Assembly: GCA_900617975.1 (NCBI GenBank)
Contig: UZAE01012792.1
Span: forward strand, 1-31,611
Source of the DNA: Rodentolepis nana
Taxonomy: Eukaryota; Platyhelminthes; Cestoda; Cyclophyllidea; Hymenolepididae
DNA: 31,611 nt
Reading direction: 5' to 3'
Position numbers and translations under genes: made by a program. Below the pieces are notes generated by a model that saw only the letters and a list, made by a program, of their open reading frames with translations, did not search any database and was not told where the DNA came from. Below, piece by piece: positions 9,681-20,131 of this stretch (positions are counted from its first letter, which is position 1; each line of letters starts with the position of its first letter).

Positions 9681-12168
9681 GAAGCCTGGAGCCTACCCAG
9701 TTGCCACAAATTGGCCAAGGGGGGATCGCTGGAGAAGTAGATTGCAACGTCTTCCACGTGAAATTTTCGTGTGGTTAAATTAGTTGTTGTTGTTAGCTGT
9801 TCTTTCTGAAAAGGTCAGATCTCTTCAACGCAACCACATGGGCAACGCATTCATATCATTCAATCAGCGATATGCGTTTGACAGAATGACTGTTTTTCCC
9901 CACGCCTGAGAGAATAAAGAAGAAAAGAATTATTTATAAAAAATAGCGATTTCTCAACAACAACAACAACAACAACAACATATTTACAAGTATTTAAATC
10001 GTAATTTTTGATTTAAGAAAGAAATTCCGTCTAATATTCTCAACGGCAATGATAGTAATTCAGTAATGGGTGAATTTGGGGTCGATTGATGCTTGTAGCC
10101 AAATCCGCATATCCGATTTATTGTATTTTGTTTAACTTCAAAATATTTGAATTCTGTAGCCAATAGGACTCTAGTTTCCTCAAAATGACATAGTTCATTC
10201 TATATCATCAATATATTTATTTCTTTAATATGAGATTCGTCTTCCAACTCGGAAGTCAAGTTTCTACTTATATATATGCATACCTCTGGCGGTTTCTACA
10301 CCACCAACCCTCAACAATCATCTCTGGCAAAATCGCCTAGTTCAAGATTGTTCCCGAAATTGGCCAAGCTACTTCAACGGTAATGAGGAGACAGATAATA
10401 TTGAGTTAATGGAGTTTTAATTACTTGCATTGGGACAAAGTGTCGCTAATAATGTGCAAGTAGTGCTACATTACTCTTCTGGGACTATTGATTGCTGGGT
10501 GGCAAAGTAATCGCCACATTGACAACCTCAATCACTCGATATGCGATTACTTGCACAACGGACTCCTTTGTTCGGTCTTGGTAGTGTTATTCACTCCACA
10601 ACATACTAACTATCGCTAGGCTTCAGTTTCTCAGACACAGAGAGGTAGGCAATAATAGAGTTACCCGATGATGTTTCATCAATATAACTTGTGCAACAAA
10701 AGTCGTCTTCGGGCTGTTAATATTTGGAGACCAAAACGTTGCCACAGGGATAGAACTTGCTGTCCTGAACAAATGCTAAGCAATCTGGGAGCAGGATGAG
10801 CCCTCTATTGAAGAGGAAGGTGAGTAATGTAGAGACAGTCTGTGGGATATGAGTACCATAGGATCGGATCTTAGTTTCACAGGTTTTGTGACAATTTCGA
10901 AGTCCGATTTTCGTGTTTCGACTGGTTGATTTTATGGAATGTTCGGTAACTCCACTTTAATTCATTTATAAATTCCTATATAAAAAGAAGATAAACATTT
11001 TTAAAATAAAGTAACTTAACTTAATTAATCATGAAAGCAATGAATATTTCCCAAGATATTTCTCTGTTTTAAAACGGCATTAGCACCCACATATTCCATA
11101 AAGTTAAGGGTTACACATGAATACCGAAGGATTGCATAATTAAGCAATCATTAATTATGGGGGAAAAAATTAATACAAATCACGGAGTTATTCTTCTAAT
11201 TAAAAGAACGCTTTTTTTCACCTGCCAGTTGTTACTTATAATGAATTTTGAGTAAAAAGATTCTACTGTTATCAGTAAGTAGGACTGATATACGGTGGGT
11301 ATTGGTGGCAGAGCCAGGTGTGATTAAAACTCTGCAAAGACTTTAATGTTCCAGCTTATCTTTACTTCAAAAATTCAAAGCTGTTCCAGGTTTATTTATG
11401 TGAAATGGAAGATATTTTAATAGCCACTTCAGTTAAATGAGCTTTATATACTATTTGAAAATCCTATAAAACTACCTTAACCAATTAGAAGTGTGACCTT
11501 GACGGGGAGAGGATGGACTGGTGGCACTCCTCTCTTTAGTGTAACTCACCTTCTATAATCACTTCGGTTGAAAAGAATTAAATTATACCACTATCAGTAC
11601 AAGAATGCGCATTTGCCTCAAGACTTTCGAATTTCTATACGCGTTAGTTGTGCATTTCTCGTTTTCTTAGAAGATATATCCCAAATTTGAAAGCTGCTGA
11701 CAATTCCTTGTAATTCAAAGGCGGTTGAGCAGACAGAAATCGGTGCATTTTAATGAATTTTTTACAAATGAGATAAAAGCATTGCTAATTTTATTAAGCT
11801 ATTTCAATTTTTCATTCAATTCCAAAAAAGTGGTTTAAAGAACGCAGCAGCAAACCAACATTAATCAGTGAAAAATTTTCAAACACTGTTCTAAAGTGGC
11901 TCTTACCGAAAGCAAAAACAAAGATCTTCTTTTGATAAAGATGGCGAGAGGATTAAGAGTCTAGTGAGATAAATGTTAGTTTAATTACTGGAAGTAAATG
12001 AGATGAAAGGGGGGGGGAAGGGTAAAGAGCGATTGGTGGGAAAAAGGAAGCGACAGTGCCGAGTGAGGACAGTAAAGATTGTGAGAAACAGATGAACTGA
12101 GGCACGATAAGGTGGTTAACTGGTTTCGGATTCCATGCTTATGAACTGGCAACGGACAAGTATTTTTT
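9681..12168. other. Non-coding DNA
   Basis: Mostly unremarkable AT-rich sequence. A (CAA)n microsatellite lies at 9955-9980 and nine Gs at 12009-12017. A strong-looking donor (gaggaag|gtgagtaat) at about 10819-10820 has no convincing exon before it. I see no gene here. Confidence 0.5.
9955..9980. repeat. (CAA)n microsatellite
   Basis: Nearly nine consecutive CAA units. Confidence 0.95.
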
Positions 12169-12483
12169 GCAAATGGCGGGAGTTTTTAATAGCGATCATT
12201 AGCCATTTGGCCGATTTCGGGCATCGAAAATTGGAAGAGTGTCAAAGTGAGAAAAATTCGAGAGGGTTAGCAGAAGAGTGATTTACAGATGTAAAAGAAG
12301 TAGACATAGATACAAAGGCAGAGAAAAAGGTGAGATGAGTACTATGGAAGTTGTGGAATATGACATGCAGTGGGGTGATGGTAGTTTGAAGTCAGAAGTC
12401 CACTGCTGGTTAATATACTTTTTTCCGTATGAGTATACGCTGCCCAGGGTACACCACGTGAAGGTAAGTCTATCGCACACTCC
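12169..12483 (-). repeat. Copy G of the GGGGTGTG element
   Basis: A complete but moderately diverged minus-strand copy. The tail is at 12169-12220 (cgatcattagccatttggc) and lacks an AAAT run. The 5' end at 12445-12483 reads gggtacaccacgtgaaggtaag, then gcacactcc. The internal module occurs once, with one gagtactat site and one tagtttgaagtcagaagtc site, so it serves as the unexpanded reference for copies B and J. Overlapping open frames on both strands are incidental. Confidence 0.9.
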
Positions 12484-13308
12484 ATTGACAGATATTGAGA
12501 TTGAGATATAAATACCTGCATACTACACGGACGACCGCAAACCAAAGTGCTCACGAAAAGCGCTAAAACTATTAGAATTCTGAAAATACTGCTCAATCTT
12601 GTTTAAGGGATATTCTTGCAGCCTATCTTTAATGGCTATTTTTATTTCAAGCAAATGGTTAGTGGGGAAGTCTGAAATTCAGCCATGAAAACGATGTGCG
12701 GTAGGCCATTGCTGCAACTTTAATGCGTTTTCGTCTTTCGGCCAACAGAAACTAAATCTCTAATTTAATCTTGAAATAGGTTATGACTTATTAAAAAAAT
12801 CATAAAATAAATCAAATAAATTAAATCTTTAAGCATCTGTCTTTTTAAATATATTAATTTATTATTTAGTGGTTTTGACAAGACACTAAAACCTTCGGCA
12901 CCAAAAAAAGTATATTCATGATTAATTAAATTTACCTCCATTTTTATCTTTTGCATAAACTCTTAAAAAATATCGACAAAAATAGGTTGGTTACGTGTTA
13001 GTGAGTCAAAAAATGTTATTTCTCCACAATTAAATTAGATTTCTAGAATGCTTAAATGTAATGGACTTTTACCAAAATTTTATATCTAATTGAATTTAAT
13101 AATTATTTATCTTCAATGAAAATGCTTCCGGAAAATTCCATTTTAAAATTATTTAAAATAGAAATAGACGTAGACAAAAGAATTAGCATTTTTCGCGACA
13201 TAATTTATGTCTATTTTGCTTTTTTGGTTTACTAACGAGATCATGTAGATCTTTCCTACTTCTGGATGGAATATCGATCGGCATATTCTAAATAAGTACT
13301 TTTATTTA
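12484..13308. other. AT-rich non-coding DNA
   Basis: No confident gene. A hydrophobic, signal-peptide-like frame on the minus strand at 12516-12596 is treated as a weak candidate under findings because it has no ATG. Confidence 0.5.
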
Positions 13309-13317
13309 CCCGATAAA

Positions 13318-13651
13318 CATTTATTTATTTATAGCAAATGGCAGACCTTTTGATAGCTATCATTAGCCATTTAGTTGACTTCGGACTTCACAGAGTGGGG
13401 GGAGGAACAACAAAGTGAGAAGATTCGGGAGGGGGAATAGAAGAGTGATTTACAGATGCAAAAGAAACAGACAGACACAAAGGCTCAGAAAGGGTAAGAT
13501 GAGTACTGTGGTAGGGGTCGAATATGACATACAGTGGGGCTGATGGTAGTTTGAAGTGAGAAGTCATCTGCCGATTAATAGACTTTTGTGTCGTATGATT
13601 ATACGTTGTCCAGGGTGCACCACGAGGAGGTAAGGCTATCCCACACCCCTT
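13318..13651 (-). repeat. Full-length copy H of the GGGGTGTG element with TSD
   Basis: The minus-strand copy runs from its (AAAT)-type tail at the left (ttatttatttatagcaaatgg) to its 5' end at the right (aaggctatcccacacccc). A 9-bp direct repeat, cccgataaa, flanks it at 13309-13317 and 13652-13660. This sets the insertion at about 334 bp and shows that the AAAT run belongs to the element. The internal module is single copy. Confidence 0.93.
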
Positions 13652-13660
13652 CCCGATAAA

Positions 13661-14279
13661 AATAACCTTGGTTTAATTTATGATACAAAGAACTGCACGT
13701 GTCAAGATTTAAAAAAAGATTCTTTTAATATTCCTGGCAAAATTAGTTGATTCGAATTTTTCCGCTCTCTATAATTCTAAGTAAAGCAGAGGGAACCTTT
13801 GAAATTTTGCTCTAAATACGACACACGCGTAGTTGAGAAGAGTTGACAACCTGTATTGAAAGCTTCATGTTCGCACTACGCACCCTCTAAGATTGTAAAA
13901 TTTTCACCAAACACTGTGCAGATCAATTTATTTAAAAGCATTCGATTGGTTTAACACAAGGTCCGAAAATGAAAAATAATCTACCCAGCATCAGCCCAAA
14001 TATGTTTTGGATAGTATAGGACAAATGAAATCTAACACAATAGGCAAAACTGTAAAGATATAATATTGTTATAGTGGACTTTTGGCACGATCGGTGACGC
14101 ACGCTTTCCTGGAAGTTCCTATTTGATTTAATGACATAATTGTTTGCATGTTTGTTAATTATTAAACAAACTTGATGGTTTTGTCAATATTATGCAAAAG
14201 TGGACATATGGAGCTTAAATGTTCACTCTAAAACTTCAAATAAATTCTTTACAATAGATGTCGCTTTGTAAATTAATAT
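13661..14279. other. AT-rich non-coding DNA
   Basis: Nothing recognisable as a gene, RNA or repeat. Confidence 0.55.
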
Positions 14280-14287
14280 TCTGAAAT

Positions 14288-14600
14288 AGGGGTGTGCGAT
14301 AGACTTAACTCCACGTGGTGCACCCTGGGCAACGTATAATCATACGGCAAAAATGTATATTTACCGGCAGTTGACTTCTGACTTCAAACTACCATGACTC
14401 CACTGAATGTCAAATTCGACTACTTCAACCGTACTCACCTCACCTTTTTTCTACCTTTCCTACCTTCGTCTTTGAAACACTCTTGTGTTCCCCCCCCCCC
14501 TCCCTCTCAACTATTTTCCTCTTTGATGTTCCTTCCCCTCTCTGTGAAGCCTGAAGTCAACTAAAGGGCTAATGATAACCGTCAAAACATCTGAAATGCA
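14288..14600 (+). repeat. Copy I of the GGGGTGTG element
   Basis: A good 5' end (ggggtgtgcgatagactta) and intact internal blocks. The pyrimidine section carries eleven C at 14490-14500. The tail gtcaactaaagggctaatgat is present, but the terminal ccatttgaaataaat is lost or altered. An 8-base repeat, tctgaaat, at 14280-14287 and 14590-14597 could be a short target-site duplication, though it overlaps the region where the family tail itself contains tgaaat. Confidence 0.9.
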
Positions 14601-14920
14601 AAATAATTTTGAATACGTTCGGCTTGATCGGTAGACCGCCAAGTGACCGCAACACTACCGGCGAATAAAAAGTAATTTGAAAAAACCATGTACTATCCGG
14701 TCAGGCACGTTTCAGATTAATATGCCAAGCGTTTGCTGCAGCAATATGGAAATTTTGCGAAATCCCATAATTACGAATATGCCCATGCTAATGAAACAGA
14801 AGCCTTTTGCATGTTAAAATAAGAAACGAGTTATTAGTCAACTTTTACCCTTTATCTCTCTATTATATCGGCTGAGTGAGCTATGTAACCCGATTGAGTA
14901 AAGGCCAATAACAGATGAAG
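14601..14920. other. Non-coding spacer
   Basis: About 320 bp of unremarkable sequence between two copies of the element. I see nothing else in it. Confidence 0.55.
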
Positions 14921-15151
14921 GAAATAAAATGTTGATATCAAATGACAGGTGTTTTGATAATTATCATTAGCCCATTAGCTGACCTCGGGCTTCGCAGAGG
15001 GGAGGAGGAACATCAAAAATGAGAAGAATTCGCGAGGAAGAACAGAAGAGTAATTAACAGATGAAAAAGGGACAGACACAAGGGCAGAGAAAAGGTGAGT
15101 TGAGTACTGTGAAAGTGGGCGAATATGACATACAGTGGGGTCATGGTAGCT

Positions 15152-15764
15152 AGAGTCAACTGAAGGTAGAAAAAAGGCGAGGTGAGTACTGTGGAAGTGG
15201 TGAAATATGACATACAGTGGGGTGATGGTAGTTTGAAGTCAGAGGTATATGACATACAGTGGGGTGATGGTAGTTTGAAGTGAGAAATAGGTAGAAAAAA
15301 GGTGAGGTTAGTACTGTGGAAGAAGTCGACAGTAGAGCAAAGGTGAGGTGAGTACTGTGGAAGGGGTCGAATTTGACATACAGTGGGGTGATGGTAGTTT
15401 GAAGTGAGAAGTCGAAGAGAAAAGGTAAGATGAGTACTGTTGAAGTGGTCGAATTTAAGAAAAAAGGTGAGGTGAGTACTGTGAAATGGTCGAATATGGA
15501 CAAAGGTGAGGTGAGTACTGTAAAAATAGTCGAATATGATATAGAGTGGGGTGATGGTAGTTTGAAGTCAGAAGTCAACTGCCGATCAATAGACTTTTTG
15601 CAAGTCAGAAGTCAACTGCCGATCAATAGACTTTTTTGTCTTTGAAGTCAGAAGTCAACTACCGTACAGTGGGGTCATGGTAGTTTGAAGTGAGAAGTCA
15701 ACTGTACAGTGGGGTCATGGTAGTTTGAAGTCAGAAGTCAACTGCAGGTTAATAGACTTTTTTG
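15152..15764. repeat. Higher-order direct repeat, left unit
   Basis: This 613-base unit recurs at 15859-16471, offset 707, and I saw no differences where I compared them. The 94 bases between the units include a remnant of the element's 5' region (gagtatacgttgcccat), as if the duplication carried part of a second element end. Confidence 0.9.
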
Positions 15765-15858
15765 CCATATGAGTATACGTTGCCCATAGTGCATGAGGTG
15801 GTGGTAGTTTGAAGTGAGAAGTCAACTGCCTTAGTCGAATATGACATACAGTGGGGTC

Positions 15859-16471
15859 AGAGTCAACTGAAGGTAGAAAAAAGGCGAGGTGAGTACTGTG
15901 GAAGTGGTGAAATATGACATACAGTGGGGTGATGGTAGTTTGAAGTCAGAGGTATATGACATACAGTGGGGTGATGGTAGTTTGAAGTGAGAAATAGGTA
16001 GAAAAAAGGTGAGGTTAGTACTGTGGAAGAAGTCGACAGTAGAGCAAAGGTGAGGTGAGTACTGTGGAAGGGGTCGAATTTGACATACAGTGGGGTGATG
16101 GTAGTTTGAAGTGAGAAGTCGAAGAGAAAAGGTAAGATGAGTACTGTTGAAGTGGTCGAATTTAAGAAAAAAGGTGAGGTGAGTACTGTGAAATGGTCGA
16201 ATATGGACAAAGGTGAGGTGAGTACTGTAAAAATAGTCGAATATGATATAGAGTGGGGTGATGGTAGTTTGAAGTCAGAAGTCAACTGCCGATCAATAGA
16301 CTTTTTGCAAGTCAGAAGTCAACTGCCGATCAATAGACTTTTTTGTCTTTGAAGTCAGAAGTCAACTACCGTACAGTGGGGTCATGGTAGTTTGAAGTGA
16401 GAAGTCAACTGTACAGTGGGGTCATGGTAGTTTGAAGTCAGAAGTCAACTGCAGGTTAATAGACTTTTTTG
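15859..16471. repeat. Higher-order direct repeat, right unit
   Basis: Partner of the unit at 15152-15764. The near-perfect identity means the duplication is very recent, has been homogenised, or is an assembly product. Confidence 0.9.
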
Positions 16472-16540
16472 TGTATGAGTATGCGTTGCCCAGGATATTC
16501 CACGTAGAGGTAAGTCTATCACACACTCCAGAAATAAAAT

Positions 16541-17074
16541 ATAAGTGAATACCGCGGATTGAGAGAGTTATTCAAGTTTATTTTCGGATTTGATTACCAT
16601 ATTAGTCACTTATTAAGAGTATTAATTTTTCGACATAATACTGCAAATTGAACATCAAACGACTAAGAATTTCGTTCAAATGTGATTTGATTGATCAAGG
16701 TACATAGGGTTCTTGATCAAGGTGGGGAGGAATTTGGTCTGTCTGGTAATCAATCAGACAAGATCGAGGTACTGATTATTGTCTAGGCAAGCTGTGCTTG
16801 AAGTGAGATCCTGTTGCTGGGACTCCAGACAGGGAGATAATAGAGAAGATATTTCGACTTCGACTTGATAAAATCACTTAAAGCATATAATATTAGCGAT
16901 TACACCACTTTAATGCATTAATGGTAGGCACTATTAAAGTTGGCCTATTAATTTTCTTCGTTGAAATTGATTAATTCTTGTTGATTTGCTCAATAATTTA
17001 ATCATGATATCTTATTCCATTTATGGCTTCTTTTAAACAGGTATTACGGTGTGTACGTATTAAAAGAAGCATTT
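16541..17074. other. Non-coding spacer
   Basis: No gene. A short ttgatcaaggt motif occurs twice near 16690-16725. Confidence 0.5.
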
Positions 17075-17087
17075 ATATTTTTCAAGC

Positions 17088-17375
17088 GGGGTGTGTGATA
17101 GACTTACCTCCACGTGGTGCACCTTGGGCAACGTATACTCATACGGTAAAGAAGTCTATTATCTGGCAGTTGACTTCTGACTTCGACTACTTTCACAGTA
17201 TTCACCTCATCTTTTTTCTACCCTTTCTACCTTCGTCTTTGAAACACTCTTCTGTTCCCCCTTACTCAATCTCGACTTTTTCACTTTGATGTTCCTTCCC
17301 CTCTGTGAAGCCTGAAGTCAACTAAAGGGCTAATGATAACCATCAAAACGCCTGCCATCTGATATAAATAAATAA
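17088..17375 (+). repeat. Copy K of the GGGGTGTG element with perfect 13-bp TSD
   Basis: The direct repeat atatttttcaagc at 17075-17087 and 17376-17388 frames the copy exactly. It shows that the element starts ggggtgtgtgatagactta and ends in AAAT repeats. Compared with the other copies it lacks roughly 35 bases between gacttctgacttc and the cgactacttt step, so it is an internal-deletion variant. This is the best anchor for defining the family. Confidence 0.95.
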
Positions 17376-17586
17376 ATATTTTTCAAGCAACTAAATTCAT
17401 AGTATTCAGCAAATAAGCCTCACCGCTGCTATTACCTGACATAGAAAAGGTAATAAGACATTGAAAATAAACATATTTTTTTTTCGTCGAATGGGAGCCC
17501 AATTAAGTGAATATCCACCTTTCCACCCAGTAGCCATTTTTGGCCTCGCCACACTCAATGTTTGCTGACACACACAGACGCACTTT

Positions 17587-17753
17587 GAGGTTAGCTAAAT
17601 GGCTAATGATAACTATTCAAAACACCTGCCATTTGAAATAATTATAATAATTTTTTATTTCAAATAGCAGGCGTTTTGATAGTTATCATTAGCCCTTTAG
17701 CTGACTTCGGGCTTCACAGGGGGAAGGAACATCAAAGTAACAGAAAGTCGAGG
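17587..17753. repeat. Two element tails facing tail-to-tail (hairpin)
   Basis: A plus-strand tail (about 17587-17648) is followed, after a short AT spacer, by a minus-strand 5'-truncated copy (about 17655-17753). Bases 17593-17640 and 17656-17702 are inverted repeats with about four differences in 48 and a loop near 15 bases. The right-hand copy carries the element's last ~95 bases, including the cgactttctgttactttgat segment. Confidence 0.9.
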
Positions 17754-19913
17754 ATCTGTTTACATTAGATTTATCTCTCGCCCAACCTCTTATCAATACC
17801 ATCTGATTGTTAAGCAATTATATTCCACGTACGAGTATCTTTAGTATAAAATTAGTTGGAAACATATTTCTTATGTTGGAAACGTCTTGAAATTATTAAT
17901 AAACCAAGAGTGGTCTTTTGGTTGACCCGCTCTGATTAATGTGGACGAAATCTATCACCAAGTGATATGGAGGGCATCTATTACAATTTTTACGTTTTAG
18001 TCGTGACGATTTGAGACACTCGAATTGAATAAATTTGTGAAACAACAAAAAACGAAAACTATATTTAATTTCACCAAACCCTTTTCTAGAGTTCTATTAC
18101 CTCCATATTTACGAAAATTTTATAAATGGGGCATGAAGCATTATTTCAACTTGGTGTCGATAAGAAAAAGACACATCGTTAAGTGATAACACGATCTATT
18201 TCCTTTTAAGTTTACTACTAAAATAAACAAACTTTTAATGAGAATATGCTCAGAATACTGGATATCTGGTTTAATTCGATAATTAATTAATAATAGACTT
18301 CGGTTAAATTTGAAACATATGAAAACATATCTAAACAACCTAGCATGATCTATATATCTTGCTCAGTAATTATTTCTGGATAAAAATAGAGAATTAAAAA
18401 TGAATAAGAAAGTTTTGGATAATTGCTTAGTTTTTAAAACACAAAACACTGACCTCTAGTAGTTAATTGAAAGAGGACTCACAATTTTCAAGGAGGCCAA
18501 ATGAGGCAAAAATAGCCTCCAGCCCTGGGAGTATTGTCCTACCTTACCTTCCCATCTCATTTTCCACATTTTCAAATGGCTTGAGTTATTCCGCTTTTCC
18601 ACCAATGGAAACAATTGAAAGTACTAGTTTTTGCTGGTTGGAATAATAATATCTTTGGTGGTAGGTGAAACTTTCACGAAAATAAATAGGAAGTGTTAAT
18701 CTATAAATGTCTTCCACTACTTCATATTTAAACTGTTTTAGCCCTTCAAATGGGACACAACTACAATTCAGTTTATTCTAACAAATGGACGAAGTTAATT
18801 GCAAAATGAAAAAGTGATAGGAACAAAGTCAATTACCGTCAGGAGGGAGTTATGCCTAAAAAAGAAATCTACCCAATGAAATTCACCTAACTTTATCTTT
18901 GAATCAATTTTGACTGGCCTATTGACGAATTCAAGTGAACTGCTGCAGAAGTAGTGAATTTATTGTCAGTTTATGCAATTGTGATTAAAATACGTACCTT
19001 TAAAAAGACAGGAGTTAGTATAAGTTTACAAGTTCTGCAAACATTTTATAAATAAAGGATTAGTACGAAATAAATTTCTCTTTAAAACGGTCCTGTCTGC
19101 AAATTTATTTTCTTAAATTCCTAAACAAATTTAATTTGTGTAAGTGAATCAATGAGCTTCACTTGTTCGAAACGTAAAAAAGCTAATTGGATAATGCTAA
19201 TATGATATATGGGAATTTCGGATATTATTTTTAAAATAATAGGTAATTCCATTACTTGATTTTAGATTTGACAGATATTGAATTGAGAATTTTTACGTGA
19301 TATACTTGAAAATATGGCAATAAAAGAGACCATTAAAGTAAAATAGCAATTTTGACACATCATTCGAGCAATTTATTTGTTGTATCACATTACAGATTTC
19401 AGCCTTTGATGAAATAAAAATCAATCCTTTTAACGTTCGAGCCTACGAAAAGGCAGAATGCAGCCCATCTAAAGAAATTAGAGTATCCATAGTATAAATA
19501 TAAAATAAATATAATTCCATTTATTTTATCACAAAAGTTTCCGTCCTCAAATGTATGTAATACTTTGCTTAAATAGTGCCTTTGTCAGGTGTCCATTCAA
19601 TAAAATGGATAATTTCACATATACATGCAATTAAATGTTGCCGATCATAGAATATACCTGTTCCAATAAGAAACCAATTATTTCGTTGCATATATTCTAA
19701 TATTAATAGAATATTGGAAACATCAACATTATTTAAAAATTCTAAATCTTAATATAATATTTTTTATTCTCCAAAATGGAAGAATGCAAACCAAATTAGT
19801 CTCGATATTTGTGCTTATATTTTACAATTGATAATATAAATGCTTTAAAAATGCATACTATCATAAAATATAATATTTTTCGTTTGGATAACAGTAATTA
19901 TGAAACATTAAAT
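17754..19913. other. AT-rich non-coding DNA
   Basis: About 2.2 kb with no recognised gene, RNA or dispersed repeat. Open frames are short and lack splice or protein support. Confidence 0.55.
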
Positions 19914-19915
19914 TA

Positions 19916-19942
19916 TTGGGTTGGCAACTAAGTCATTGCTGC
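19916..19942 (+). repeat. mariner left terminal inverted repeat
   Basis: The core ggcaactaagtcattgc is repeated in inverse at the right end of the element. Confidence 0.95.
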
Positions 19943-20068
19943 TTTTGTTTTGTTAACGTGGCCAGAGCATCTAACCTATATTTTTTTCTTACTGTATAGG
20001 CTTCTAGGTTAATTAGTAAAAAATTTTTTTGTTTAGTTCTTTAGTTTTGTTTTTATTCCATTTTAAAA

Positions 20069-20131
20069 ATGAAAGAACAGGACGTGCACTTCCGACACAT
20101 TTTATTGTATTACTTCCAAAAAGTCAAAAAC
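20069..20131 (+). pseudogene. mariner transposase, N-terminal fragment
   Basis: A plain ATG at 20069 begins 21 codons (MKEQDVHFRHILLYYFQ, then KVKN) that match the start of mariner transposases, where the first helix-turn-helix begins. The reading then enters LINE sequence and stops within a few codons. The rest of the DNA-binding region, about 90 residues, is not found in the window. It may be deleted or hidden in the gap at 21127. Confidence 0.85.

Larger units (their letters stand above)
14931..16530 (-). repeat. Copy J: GGGGTGTG element expanded to 1.6 kb inside one TSD
   Basis: Both family ends are present on the minus strand: the tail at 14945-15000 (ttatcattagcccattagctg) and the 5' end at 16480-16530 (gcccaggatattccacgtagaggtaag). 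The direct repeat gaaataaaat flanks the whole block at 14921-14930 and 16531-16540. Inside, the segment with gagtactgt, tcgaata, gacatacagtgggg and tagtttgaagtcagaagtc is reiterated; I count about thirteen gagtactgt-type sites. On top of this is a higher-order duplication with a 707-base offset. Array growth therefore took place within a single inserted copy, or an already expanded copy was inserted. Confidence 0.9.

Noticed and set aside
10778..10819. Segment encoding IWEQDEPSIEEE before a strong gtgagt donor
   Set aside because: The preceding acceptor lacks a pyrimidine tract, a stop lies just upstream and no partner exon was found.
15156..15578. A 140-codon minus-strand frame repeated at 15863-16285, rich in Ser, Thr and Pro
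   Set aside because: It lies wholly within array J. Its repeated TSDFKLPSPH and TVLTSPF phrases are the module translated; there is no start context or independent support.
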